Of a stretch of 64,000 nucleotides of DNA, positions 43,471 to 50,864 are shown piece after piece (position 1 is the stretch's first letter; each line of letters opens with the position of its first letter). The notes under the pieces were generated by a model. It made no database searches. It was not told the origin of the DNA and saw only the letters and a list, made by a program, of their open reading frames with translations. The stretch comes from Saccharopolyspora spinosa NRRL 18395 (GTDB lineage: Bacteria; Actinomycetota; Actinomycetes; Mycobacteriales; Pseudonocardiaceae), in NCBI RefSeq assembly GCF_000194155.1, contig NZ_GL877879.1, positions 1,457,106-1,521,105 of the forward strand. The letters are read 5' to 3'. Position numbers and translations under genes: made by a program.

Positions 43471-43878
43471 TCAGCGCGGGAGCGACAACTCGATCGGGGT
43501 GCCCTCCTCGACCGAGCGGCTGACGGTGCAGTACTTCTCGATGGCGCGCTGCACGGCGTCGACGAGCTTGCCGTTGTCCTCGACCCCGCTGAGATCGACG
43601 TCGAAGCTGACCTGGACGGACGCGAACTTGTGCTTGTCCTCCGGGACCTTGGTCCGGTCGGCGTGCACCGTCACCTTCGCGTCCTCGCCGAGCCGACGGA
43701 CCAGCAGGTTCTCGCTGGTGACCGCGGAGCAGGCGGCGATTGCGGCGAGCAGCAGCTCGCCGGGGGTGAAGGCGTCGGGAGCGTCCTCACGGCCGATCTT
43801 CACCTCGCCGCCGCGCGGGTTGGTAGCGGTGAAGGTGTGCTGACCGGTCCGGGTCACTTCGACCGGAGTGGAAGACAT
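43471..43878 (-). CDS. OsmC/Ohr-family peroxidase-like protein
   Basis: This 135-residue protein has the OsmC fold. Important points are FTPGELLLAAIAACSAVTSE with the first redox Cys (A-A-C-S), and AIEKYCTVSRSVEEGTPIEL with the second (K-Y-C-T-V-S). Such proteins reduce organic hydroperoxides with a Cys pair. The Y-C-T-V-S context is more like the OsmC/YhfA branch than Ohr, so hydroperoxide use is likely but not certain. ATG at 43878 has AGGTGG upstream. It is followed by the permease. Confidence 0.88.
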   Translation of the reverse strand: MSSTPVEVTRTGQHTFTATNPRGGEVKIGREDAPDAFTPGELLLAAIAACSAVTSENLLVRRLGEDAKVTVHADRTKVPEDKHKFASVQVSFDVDLSGVEDNGKLVDAVQRAIEKYCTVSRSVEEGTPIELSLPR

Positions 43879-44023
43879 TCGTACCACCTGACGTTGGTTG
43901 CAGTTGTCAGTCCAGCCTCGGTGCGCAACTGTGGACGGTCAACCATTTCGGACGCCCCGTTGTTCCAATCAGGATTGGGGCAGTTCTATCTTGTTCATCG
44001 CCTTTGAAGCGTCGCGGCGGTGG

Positions 44024-44482
44024 TCACTGCGCGTCCTCGCCGATGTCCTCGTACCAGAGGCGGGGGTTGGCCTCGATGAAGTCGGCCATCAGCCGGGTGC
44101 ACTCGGGGTCGTCGAGGAGCACGACCTCGACGCCGCTCTCGGCCAGCCAGTCGTGGCCGCCGTGGAAGTTCCGGGCCTCGCCGATGATGACCCGCCCGAT
44201 CCCGAACTGGCGCACCAATCCGCTGCAGTACCAGCAGGGCGACAGCGTGGTCACCATTGTGGTCCCGGCGTAGGAGCGCTGCCGCCCGGCGTTGCGGAAG
44301 GCCGCCGTCTCGCCGTGCACCGACGGGTCGTCGTCCTGCACCCGGCGGTTGTGGCCACTGCCGAGCACTTGCCCGTCAGCGCCGATCAGCGCGGCACCGA
44401 TGGGAATTCCGCCCTCGGCGAGCCCCGCCTTCGCCTCGTCGACCGCAACGGCCAACCAACGCCAGTAGTCCACTTCGGACAC
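44024..44482 (-). CDS. cytosine deaminase of the fungal (Fcy1-like) zinc type
   Basis: This 152-residue enzyme of the CDA superfamily has zinc ligands and catalytic Glu in DPSVHGETAAFRNAGRQRSY and TLSPCWYCSGLVRQFGIGRV (P-C-x-x-C). The beginning (DEAKAGLAEGGIPIGAALIG) and the end (ECTRLMADFIEANPRLWYED, then IGE) match the yeast cytosine deaminase pattern (W-F/Y-E-D-I-G-E) from memory, more than guanine deaminase or TadA. It would convert cytosine to uracil for salvage. It is placed just upstream of an OsmC gene but with 140 bp between. Confidence 0.85.
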   Translation of the reverse strand: MSEVDYWRWLAVAVDEAKAGLAEGGIPIGAALIGADGQVLGSGHNRRVQDDDPSVHGETAAFRNAGRQRSYAGTTMVTTLSPCWYCSGLVRQFGIGRVIIGEARNFHGGHDWLAESGVEVVLLDDPECTRLMADFIEANPRLWYEDIGEDAQ

Positions 44483-44560
44483 TTCCCACCTCGCACGTTC
44501 GCGGCTAGGCGAGGGCCACCCGCGCCCCCGGTTGCGGGCGCCCCCGCCTGCTTCGACTGG

Positions 44561-45979
44561 TCAGCTCGGCACCCGCAGCAGGGCGCAGAACATCGCGTCG
44601 GTCCCGTGGCGATGCGGCCAGAGCTGCACGCCCGGCCCGTCGCCCAGGTCCGGCACGTCCGGGAAGTACTGGCGCGCATCCAGCTGCTCGACCCCGGTGC
44701 GGCGCACGACGTCGGACACCACGCCGTCGGTCTCCGGCAGGTGGGGCGAGCACACGACGTACGCCACCACGCCGCCCGGGCGGGTCAGCTTGATCGCCGA
44801 CAGCAGCAGCTCGCGCTGTAACTTCGTCAGATCCCCGACGTCCGACGGCTGCCGCCGCCACCGCGCCTCCGGGCGACGCCGCAGCGCTCCCAGGCCGGTG
44901 CACGGAGTGTCCACCAGCACGCGGGCGAAGCCGGGCTTAAGGCCGGGGTCGCGGCCGTCGGCCACGTGCACCGACACCGACAGTCCCTCGGTGGCCTTGC
45001 GCACCAGGTCAGCGCGGTGCGGCGCCTGCTCGACGGCGTCGAGCGAACCGCCGTCGAGGGTGACCAGCGAACCGAGCAGGTTGGCCTTGCCGCCGGGCCC
45101 GGCGCACAGGTCCAGCCAGCGCAGGTCCGAGCCCTCGACCTCCGGCCGGGTCAGCGCGAGCGCCACCAGCTGGCTGCCTTCGTCCTGAACCGAGGCGAAG
45201 CCCTCCTGCACCGGCTCCAGGTCGCCGGGGTCGCCCGCGCCCGCCTCCAGCCGAACCCCGTACGGCGAGTACGGCGCGGGGTCGCCGCCGGTGATCGCGG
45301 CGAGCTCATCGGCGCTGATCTCGCCAGGGCGCGCGGTCAGATGCACCGCCGGCCGGGCGTCGTCGGCGGCCAGCGCCGCCTCCAGCTCGTCGACGCCGAG
45401 CACATCCGCGAAGGCCTGCGCGATCCACCGCGGGTGCGCGTACCGCATCGCGAGGTGGCCGACCGGGTCCTCGGCGCGCGCCGGGGCGAGCTTGTCGACC
45501 CAGCTCTGCTCGTCGGACTCGGCGGCGCGGCGCATCACGGCGTTGGCGAAACCGGCCAGCTTGGAGCCGTTCTCGAACCGCACGATGTCCACAGTGGATG
45601 CGACGGCGGCGTGCGCCGGGATCCGGGTGCGCAGCAGCTGGTACACCCCGAGCCGCAGGGCGTCGAGCATCTTCGGGTCCAGCTCGGCCAGCGGCCGGTT
45701 GCTGCACTCGTCGATGACGGCGTCCAGCAGGCCCTGCGCCCGGCAGGCGCCGTAGGTCAGCTCGGTGGCCAGCGCGGCGTCCCGACCGGTGATGCGCCGT
45801 TGCTTGAGCAGCGGCGGGAGCGCCAGGTTGGCGTAGGCGTCGCGCTCCCGCACCGCCCGCAGCGTCTCCACCGCGGCGAGGCGCGCCGGGTCGATGTCCA
45901 CCGGCCGGGCCGGGGTGGACTTGCGCTGCGGCGGGCGGGCCTTTGCCGGCCGGGAGGGCCGACGACGGCGATCGTTCAC
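44561..45979 (-). CDS. rsmB: 16S rRNA (cytosine-967-C5)-methyltransferase RsmB
   Basis: This 472-residue enzyme joins an N-terminal NusB-like RNA-binding domain (ARLAAVETLRAVRERDAYAN, LLRTRIPAHAAVASTVDIVR) to a SAM methyltransferase domain: VQDEGSQLVALALTRPEVEG, WLDLCAGPGGKANLLGSLVT, ARVLVDTPCTGLGALRRRPE (P-C catalytic loop) and VAYVVCSPHLPETDGVVSDV (second Cys). Both cysteines used in m5C chemistry are visible. Its GTG start overlaps the fmt stop (GTGA). Confidence 0.95.
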   Translation of the reverse strand: MNDRRRRPSRPAKARPPQRKSTPARPVDIDPARLAAVETLRAVRERDAYANLALPPLLKQRRITGRDAALATELTYGACRAQGLLDAVIDECSNRPLAELDPKMLDALRLGVYQLLRTRIPAHAAVASTVDIVRFENGSKLAGFANAVMRRAAESDEQSWVDKLAPARAEDPVGHLAMRYAHPRWIAQAFADVLGVDELEAALAADDARPAVHLTARPGEISADELAAITGGDPAPYSPYGVRLEAGAGDPGDLEPVQEGFASVQDEGSQLVALALTRPEVEGSDLRWLDLCAGPGGKANLLGSLVTLDGGSLDAVEQAPHRADLVRKATEGLSVSVHVADGRDPGLKPGFARVLVDTPCTGLGALRRRPEARWRRQPSDVGDLTKLQRELLLSAIKLTRPGGVVAYVVCSPHLPETDGVVSDVVRRTGVEQLDARQYFPDVPDLGDGPGVQLWPHRHGTDAMFCALLRVPS

Positions 45980-46908
45980 TTGAGCCGTTCTCCTTGCTCG
46001 ATGCGGGTTCCGCGGGCCCAGTCGGTGGCGGCCATCCGCTTCTTCCCGGCCGCCTGTACTTCGCCCAGCGCGACCGCCGATGTCCCGGTGCCGACCAGCA
46101 CACGCCGCCGCTCCACCCGGATCTCGCCGGGGGCCAGGCCGTCCTCCACGTCGTCCACGATGGACACCGGGCCAAGCTTGAATCGCTCGTCGCGCAGCAG
46201 CGCCCAGGCGCCGGGGTCCGGGGTGACCGACCGGATCAGCCGGTCCACCGCGGCGGCCGGGGCGGCGAAGTCGACCTTCGCGTCCTCGACGGTCACCTTA
46301 GACGCGTAGCTGACGCCGTCGTTCGGCTGCTCCTCGGCGCGCAGCGTACCGTCCTCGATGCCGTCCAGGGTGGCGGCCAGCAGGCCGGCACCGGAGACCG
46401 CGAGCCGGTCCAGCAGCTCACCGGCAGTGTCGGTGGCGCGCAGCTGCTCGGTCACCACGCCGTAAACCGGCCCGGCGTCCAGCTCGGGCACCAGGCGGAA
46501 GGTGCTGGCCCCGGTGAATTCGTCGCCGTGCTTGATGGCCGCCTGCACCGGGGCGGCGCCGCGCCACGCGGGCAGCAGCGAGAAGTGCAGGTTCACCCAG
46601 CCGAATTTCGGGATGGCCAGCGCCTTCTCCCGCAGCAGCGCGCCGTAGGCGACCACCGGGCAGCAGTCCGGGGCCAGCTCCGCCAGCCGCTGCAGGAAGT
46701 CCGGGGCGGAGGCGCGGGCCGGGGTGAGCACCTCGATGCCGTGCTCGTCGGCGAGGGCCCCCACGGGGGAACGCACTAGTTTGCGGCCGCGCCCGGCCGG
46801 GGCGTCCGGCCGGGTGATCACCGCGGCGACCTCGTGCCGGTCGGAATCCAGCAGCGCCTGCAGGGAGGGGACCGCGGGAGCGGGTGTGCCGGCGAAGACC
46901 ACGCGCAT
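45976..46908 (-). CDS. fmt: methionyl-tRNA formyltransferase
   Basis: This 310-residue enzyme formylates initiator Met-tRNA. Landmarks are MRVVFAGTPAPAVPSLQALL, VVAYGALLREKALAIPKFGW, VNLHFSLLPAWRGAAPVQAA (catalytic Asn-His site and S-L-L-P-x-x-R-G) and the C-terminal OB domain containing VLVGTGTSAVALGEVQAAGK. It is coupled to def (one base apart) upstream and rsmB (overlap) downstream. Confidence 0.97.
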   Translation of the reverse strand: MRVVFAGTPAPAVPSLQALLDSDRHEVAAVITRPDAPAGRGRKLVRSPVGALADEHGIEVLTPARASAPDFLQRLAELAPDCCPVVAYGALLREKALAIPKFGWVNLHFSLLPAWRGAAPVQAAIKHGDEFTGASTFRLVPELDAGPVYGVVTEQLRATDTAGELLDRLAVSGAGLLAATLDGIEDGTLRAEEQPNDGVSYASKVTVEDAKVDFAAPAAAVDRLIRSVTPDPGAWALLRDERFKLGPVSIVDDVEDGLAPGEIRVERRRVLVGTGTSAVALGEVQAAGKKRMAATDWARGTRIEQGERLK

Positions 46909-46909
46909 G

Positions 46910-47455
46910 TCAGCGACCCCCGAACAGCGGATGCGGGCTTTCCTTGATCACCGGCGCGTTGCCATCGAACCATGCGGCCTGGCGGATCTCGCGCAACGCG
47001 GCCTTGCGGGTCTGCTCGTCGAGCCGGTCGACGAACAGCACGCCGTCCAGGTGGTCGGTTTCGTGCTGGATGCACCGGGCGAGCAGGTCGGTGCCCTCGA
47101 CCTCGACCAGTTCGCCGTGCATGTTCCAGCCGCGGGCCACCACGTGCTTGGCGCGCAGGCAGTCCCAGTACATGCCTGGGATGGACAGGCAGCCCTCCTG
47201 ACCGACCTGCTCCTCGTCGTCGACCGCCGTCCACGTGGGGTTGACCAGGTGCCCGGCGAACCCGTCGCAGTGGTAAGTGAAGACCCGCAGGCCGACGCCC
47301 AGCTGCGGCGCGGCCAGCCCGGCGCCGCCCTGGTCCTGCATGGTGTCCCACAGGTCCTGGACGAGGGTGCGCAGCTCCTTGTCGAAGTCGACCACCTCAT
47401 CGGCCTTGGTGCGCAACACGGGGTCGCCGAAGAGTCTGATCGGCTGGACGGTCAC
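46910..47455 (-). CDS. def: peptide deformylase
   Basis: This 181-residue metalloenzyme removes the N-formyl group from new proteins. All three motifs are present: GGAGLAAPQLGVGLRVF, EGCLSIPGMYW (metal Cys) and CIQHETDHLDGVLFVDRL (two metal His and catalytic Glu). GTG at 47455 with GGGAG six bases upstream gives the normal start MTVQPIRLFGDPVLR. In many actinobacteria priA lies next to def; here it is 13.6 kb away. Confidence 0.96.
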   Translation of the reverse strand: MTVQPIRLFGDPVLRTKADEVVDFDKELRTLVQDLWDTMQDQGGAGLAAPQLGVGLRVFTYHCDGFAGHLVNPTWTAVDDEEQVGQEGCLSIPGMYWDCLRAKHVVARGWNMHGELVEVEGTDLLARCIQHETDHLDGVLFVDRLDEQTRKAALREIRQAAWFDGNAPVIKESPHPLFGGR

Positions 47456-48384
47456 TTGAACTCCCTGGGATGTCGACGACGACGATTGGCGACCCGACGA
47501 GTCTAGTCGTCGCCCGGTCCAGGTCGCCTGCGTGGGAGTTCCGCCGCAACGGCGCCGCGCCACCGGCCGCCGCGCACCGGTTTTCGCTGTTCAAACGCCG
47601 TGAGCACTTTTGGGTGCCATAGAAACTGACCTTTTGTTGCACCACTGTTATCCAGCGTGTTCGCTGCTCAGGCCGCCTTGATCTGCGGTGGTGGGTTGTG
47701 GGGGTCTCCACCTGATACCACCCGTGGAGGTCGGCGGGAAGAGGACAAGCACTAGCGGACCGCAGCGCGCGGGCTCCACCTCATTCCCGGAGACCTACCG
47801 GGGTCTGGGGGCGGCCGAGCGCCCCAGACCTTCTCCGAACGCAACGCACTGAGCTTGGGCCGGGCAGCTGGTGAATCGCGGCGACGGCCGCACGAAAGCG
47901 GGACGTCTCCCAGGTGTTCGCCATCACATCTCCGACACCCCGAACGCGGCACTATGGAGCACTCTCCGTGATATATCGCGATATGCCGCAACCGTCGGTT
48001 ACTCCGCCCACGAACGTCGGAGGTGGCCAAATGTCCCGAATGGTTAAGACTGAGACTGGAGTTCGAACGACGGCCGTCACGGCGGGCGGGTGCTGGGCCC
48101 TGGATGGGTGACTGTCCTGCACCTGGGCATCTCCAGCGTCAGGCGCTGACGCTATACGCGCCGTTCCCCAGATATCCACTTTCGCGGTGTTAGCTTTTCC
48201 ACCATTGCCCCTGATTTAGTTTGTATGCACATTTATCTAGCAGAGAAAATTCGGCAACAATCACGCTCACCGCCGCGTTGGCTTCACGCTCGACGCTTGT
48301 ACGGTCCTGCTGGTCACGGCGGTTAACATGAAGCCTTGCTCCGGGCGCAAGCCGAGCCGAAGCAGAGCGAAGCGCAGTAATGGG
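47456..48384. other. gene-poor 0.9-kb stretch at the left end of an accessory island
   Basis: No convincing gene is seen. The DNA is a mosaic: normal GC to about 47.9 kb, then A+T-rich around 48.18-48.26 kb. It contains the island-end motif at 47600, a GGTCTGGGG...CCCCAGACC stem (47802-47830), a 12-bp palindrome ATATCGCGATAT (47973-47984) and an AGCGTCAG-GCG-CTGACGCT stem (48135-48153). A short frame starting MPQPSVTPPTNVGGG (about 47984-48111) is possible but weak. Confidence 0.4.
47600..47617. repeat. left copy of an inverted motif flanking the island
   Basis: GTGAGCACTTTTGGGTGC here is the exact reverse complement of 53831-53848; one more base matches on the outer side and, after a single mismatch, two more on the inner side. 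The motif can also fold as a small GCAC/GTGC hairpin. Confidence 0.7.
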
Positions 48385-48840
48385 TCAGGCGTCCTTGCCG
48401 TGGCCATCTTCCTGGTCGGGCTCCCAGAATTCCATCACCTCGGGGTCACCTTTCTTGTCCGGGTCCCAATATTCGATCACTTCGTCGAAATCGTAGACGA
48501 AATAGATCGGCTTGTATTTGAAGCCCATGAGTTTCTCGAAGATTTCTTGTGCGATTTGCTTATGGTTACTTTCGTCTCCGCGGGGGCCTCGCACAGTCAG
48601 CCCACGAGGCATTTCCCCGAGTGGTATTCCCGTGTCTTCGTCTACATCGTGCCCAAGTTCATGGGCGATGTCGAACTCGAAAATAACAAAGTGGTTCGAG
48701 TCGCGGTTGCGTATCGCGATGTAGTCTGCATATGACTCTTCGATGGGCTCGAAATTGAGCCCGATGATCTGCCCAATCCTCGTTACCGTAGAGTCCGGAT
48801 TGCCGTGGTCGTTAAAGTAGATATCAAAATATCCCGGCAT
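48385..48840 (-). CDS. hypothetical acidic protein with an HELGH motif, 151 aa
   Basis: I do not recognise this protein. It starts MPGYFDIYFNDHGNPDSTVT, continues GQIIGLNFEPIEESYADYIA, and contains FVIFEFDIAHELGHDVDEDT, which includes H-E-x-x-H, the zinc motif of many metallopeptidases and of ImmA/IrrE regulators. The next part LGEMPRGLTVRGPRGDE and the region KYKPIYFVYDFDEVIEYWDP are acidic and aromatic. Whether H-E-L-G-H binds metal here is unproven; a third ligand is not obvious. ATG at 48840 has GAAGG upstream and shares a base with the stop of the preceding 49-residue gene. A+T content and codon use are less biased than in core genes. Confidence 0.7.
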   Translation of the reverse strand: MPGYFDIYFNDHGNPDSTVTRIGQIIGLNFEPIEESYADYIAIRNRDSNHFVIFEFDIAHELGHDVDEDTGIPLGEMPRGLTVRGPRGDESNHKQIAQEIFEKLMGFKYKPIYFVYDFDEVIEYWDPDKKGDPEVMEFWEPDQEDGHGKDA

Positions 48841-48989
48841 CAACCTTCTCGCTTCCAGTCGAGGATTTCGGCGAGCTGGTCCCGGAGGGTTTCGATGGCG
48901 TCGCACAGTGCGTTGGCGTCGGCCAGTGGTATGGCGTCAGCGGTCAGCCGGAGGTTTTCCGCCTGACCGCTGATTGTTTGGTCATTCAT
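48840..48989 (-). CDS. small hypothetical protein, 49 aa
   Basis: The product MNDQTISGQAENLRLTADAI, PLADANALCDAIETLRDQLA, EILDWKREG is short, acidic and almost all helical. It overlaps the start of the 151-residue gene (TGATG), a sign of translational coupling and perhaps of a two-protein unit. No family is recognised. Confidence 0.55.
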   Translation of the reverse strand: MNDQTISGQAENLRLTADAIPLADANALCDAIETLRDQLAEILDWKREG

Positions 48990-49087
48990 CACTGCTGGTG
49001 GTATATCGATCAGGCGATTGTTTCGGGGCGTGGTTCCGGTGCGGGTGCCGGTCGGGGGCACAGGACTGACGACACCCGCACCGGGGC

Positions 49088-49378
49088 TTACGGGGAGTGG
49101 GCGCGTGCGGCCACGCAGAAGCGGCAACCCACTGGGTATATGCGGGAGTGACTGGGAGCGTCGCTGCCGGGAATCCGCTTGCCGCAACGGGTCACGCCGT
49201 CGCGGGTCGGGTGCCGCTCGTGTGTGACGCGGTGGTGATCGGTCCACACCTCGGCGTGCTCGATGTCGTCGGCGGTATCGGGATCCTTGGGGAACCAATC
49301 AACCGGGGAGGAAGCAAGTTCGTGGAGCACGGCTGCGTGTGGGGTGCGGATCGGAAGTCCGGCCGTGGTGGCGGTCAT
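49088..49378 (-). CDS. Cys-pair small protein, 96 aa
   Basis: The sequence begins MTATTAGLPIRTPHAAVLHE, then SSPVDWFPKDPDTADDIEHA, EVWTDHHRVTHERHPTRDGV and TRCGKRIPGSDAPSHSRIYP, ending VGCRFCVAARAHSP. Three cysteines (C-G, then C-x2-C) and nearby His residues suggest a zinc site. ATG at 49378 overlaps the stop of the preceding gene (ATGA). A frameshifted copy lies at 9181-9400. Function unknown. Confidence 0.65.
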   Translation of the reverse strand: MTATTAGLPIRTPHAAVLHELASSPVDWFPKDPDTADDIEHAEVWTDHHRVTHERHPTRDGVTRCGKRIPGSDAPSHSRIYPVGCRFCVAARAHSP

Positions 49379-49572
49379 CGGGCGGCTACTCTTCTGCGCA
49401 GTCGCGCGAGTTTCCCCGGGCAGGACGAGCAGGGTGTGGGCGCGGGACGTTGCGGGTCTTGCGGGAACAAGCTGGTGAGCGGAACACCGCACAGGGCGCG
49501 GGTCGCACCGCTCTGGATGGTGTGGGCGATGTTGTTCAGGCTGATCAGTGTCCGGAAAGACAGCGAACTCAC
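49375..49572 (-). CDS. Cys-pair small protein, 65 aa
   Basis: The product VSSLSFRTLISLNNIAHTIQ, SGATRALCGVPLTSLFPQDP, QRPAPTPCSSCPGKLARLRR has one Cys (L-C-G-V-P) and a C-x2-C, the common pattern of small actinobacterial zinc-ribbon-like proteins near XRE regulators. GTG at 49572 overlaps the previous stop (GTGA), and its own stop overlaps the next start (ATGA). A truncated copy with nearly the same protein text lies at 9010-9178. Confidence 0.65.
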   Translation of the reverse strand: MSSLSFRTLISLNNIAHTIQSGATRALCGVPLTSLFPQDPQRPAPTPCSSCPGKLARLRRRVAAR

Positions 49573-49754
49573 TGCGGGCTCACCACCGCGGTGGCGGGCT
49601 GCGGCGGGGCCTGGTCGGCGGCCATCCACGCTGGGCCGTGGGCGTCGTACTCGTGCTGGCCGACCACGGCGGGGTCCGGGTCATTGAACAGGCATCGTTC
49701 GGCGGAACACCGCCACGTGGTGGCGCAGTCAGGCGCAAACGTTCGGTGCGGCAT
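49569..49754 (-). CDS. Cys-rich small protein, 61 aa
   Basis: The product begins MPHRTFAPDCATTWRCSAER and continues CLFNDPDPAVVGQHEYDAHG. Three Cys and two His in 30 residues suggest metal binding; the rest is Ala/Pro-rich. It starts eight bases after the preceding gene and overlaps the next by four (GTGA). No family known to me. Confidence 0.5.
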   Translation of the reverse strand: MPHRTFAPDCATTWRCSAERCLFNDPDPAVVGQHEYDAHGPAWMAADQAPPQPATAVVSPQ

Positions 49755-49761
49755 CGCAGCC

Positions 49762-49950
49762 TCACAGGTTCTGGTCAGAGGGTCTCGGTTGGAACACGAG
49801 GTGATCGGGCGGCCAGCACTGCCAGCAGTCCCCGGCGGTTGCGGTACCGGCATCGGGAAGCGCGATCACACGCCCGCGCCGGGTGGTGCGGGCGTCATTG
49901 CGGTAGTGGCGAACTCCCGTCCAGTCCAGCCACGTCCAAGTCACGGTCAA
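49762..49950 (-). CDS. small protein with CWQC motif, 62 aa
   Basis: The product reads MTVTWTWLDWTGVRHYRNDA and later GTATAGDCWQCWPPDHLVFQ. The start (TTG 49950 or GTG 49944) is uncertain and the frame overlaps the 44-residue gene by about 55 bases, so one of the two may be spurious at the edge. The C-x2-C and order fit the neighbouring chain. Confidence 0.45.
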   Translation of the reverse strand: MTVTWTWLDWTGVRHYRNDARTTRRGRVIALPDAGTATAGDCWQCWPPDHLVFQPRPSDQNL

Positions 49951-50029
49951 TGTGAGTCACCGCCCGCCTGGAGATCGCACAGAAGGTACAGCCGTAGTCG
50001 TAGTGGCGGCTGATCGGTTTTTGTGGCAT
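49895..50029 (-). CDS. small protein with CTFC motif, 44 aa
   Basis: The product is MPQKPISRHYDYGCTFCAIS, RRAVTHIDRDLDVAGLDGSS, PLPQ. The Y-G-C-T-F-C block is a typical zinc-ribbon half-site. The start ATG (50029) overlaps the stop of a 29-codon frame (50029-50118, beginning MNIEAPRPKCAIPPG) as TAATG, and that frame in turn starts within the end of the 124-residue gene, so translation may pass down the chain. Confidence 0.5.
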   Translation of the reverse strand: MPQKPISRHYDYGCTFCAISRRAVTHIDRDLDVAGLDGSSPLPQ

Positions 50030-50065
50030 TAGACGCGTTGCCTTAGCGGACGGATGTTCACGGGC

Positions 50066-50440
50066 TTAGGCAGCCCAGGCGGGATCGCGCACTTCGGGCG
50101 CGGAGCTTCGATATTCATCGGGTGCCCCTGGTTTGCCTGGTTCTGCCAAAGCCAGAACCTCGCGCAGGGTCCAGGATGGTTTTCCGTGGTATTGCCACGC
50201 AACCACAGGCGGACAGAACACGGGGGAATCACCGATGATCGGGCATCGGTACGCGGTAGCGTCATCCTTATTGCGCAGAATGAACACGTCCGCGCTAGTG
50301 GCGCGATGGAACATCGCTGCGAGTAGCTCGGGGGCTTCCAATGGCCCCCAGCGAATCAGTGTCCAGCCTCGTGTCCGGAGTTCGGTTAGTAGGTCTTCCA
50401 GCGTCAGCGACGATTCTTCTTCGGCGACGGGGCGACTCAT
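50066..50440 (-). CDS. hypothetical protein, 124 aa
   Basis: This soluble protein begins MSRPVAEEESSLTLEDLLTE, then LRTRGWTLIRWGPLEAPELL, with a central DVFILRNKDDATAYRCPIIG and DSPVFCPPVVAWQYHGKPSW, and WTLREVLALAEPG near the end. Alternating strands and helices and codon use look genuine. I do not recognise a family; similar-sized genes accompany XRE/DUF5753 regulators in actinobacteria. It is 38 bp downstream of the split regulator gene. Confidence 0.65.
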   Translation of the reverse strand: MSRPVAEEESSLTLEDLLTELRTRGWTLIRWGPLEAPELLAAMFHRATSADVFILRNKDDATAYRCPIIGDSPVFCPPVVAWQYHGKPSWTLREVLALAEPGKPGAPDEYRSSAPEVRDPAWAA

Positions 50441-50478
50441 ACCGAAATTATCGGATGAACTGGCTAGCAGGTGTGGTT

Positions 50479-50856
50479 TTAGTCGCGTGCTCGCATAAAC
50501 TCGTGTGCGATCGATTCCAGGAATTCTCTCGCCTGGTCGCCGGTCTCGGATCGGCCGTGGAAGTGTTCGAACACGTTCAGGTGGTAGGTGATATCGCGGT
50601 AGTCGCGGAGCACCATTTTACCGGCGAATATCTCTGTCGTCACTAGTCGGTCATCGTAGACGACGAACACGTTTAGCGGCGCGGATCCGATGAGCGCACG
50701 ACTGGGGAGAATAGACAGTGTTACGTTCAGGCGCTGAGATGCTTCGATCATGTGCCGTATCTGGCCGACCATGACAGTGTCCGCGGCTGTTTTCGTTCGT
50801 ACGGCTTGCTCGGTGAGCAGGAAGTGGAACCGGCGTGATTCGTCGTTCAGGGTGTC
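50479..50856 (-). pseudogene. 3' part of the XRE/DUF5753 regulator gene, cut off by an IS66-family element
   Basis: The frame here reads DTLNDESRRFHFLLTEQAVR, then MVGQIRHMIEASQRLNVTLS, ILPSRALIGSAPLNVFVVYD and EFLESIAHEFMRARD, the usual DUF5753 C-terminal domain. Joined to the 5' part at 52453-52926 after removal of the element and one target copy, it restores one frame of 284 codons (852 bp). Confidence 0.9.
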
Positions 50857-50864
50857 TTGACTGT
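50857..50864. repeat. target site duplication, left copy (TTGACTGT)
   Basis: The 8-bp TTGACTGT abuts the left inverted repeat of the element and is repeated exactly at 52453-52460. Eight base pairs is the normal IS66 target duplication. Confidence 0.95.

Noticed and set aside
47973..47984. Palindrome ATATCGCGATAT as an operator
   Set aside because: Twelve-base palindromes occur by chance, and no convincing gene start follows; kept only as a note in the regional entry.
47752..48111. Small frames on both strands beside def
   Set aside because: No good ribosome sites, unnatural composition and no likeness to known proteins; left as gene-poor DNA.
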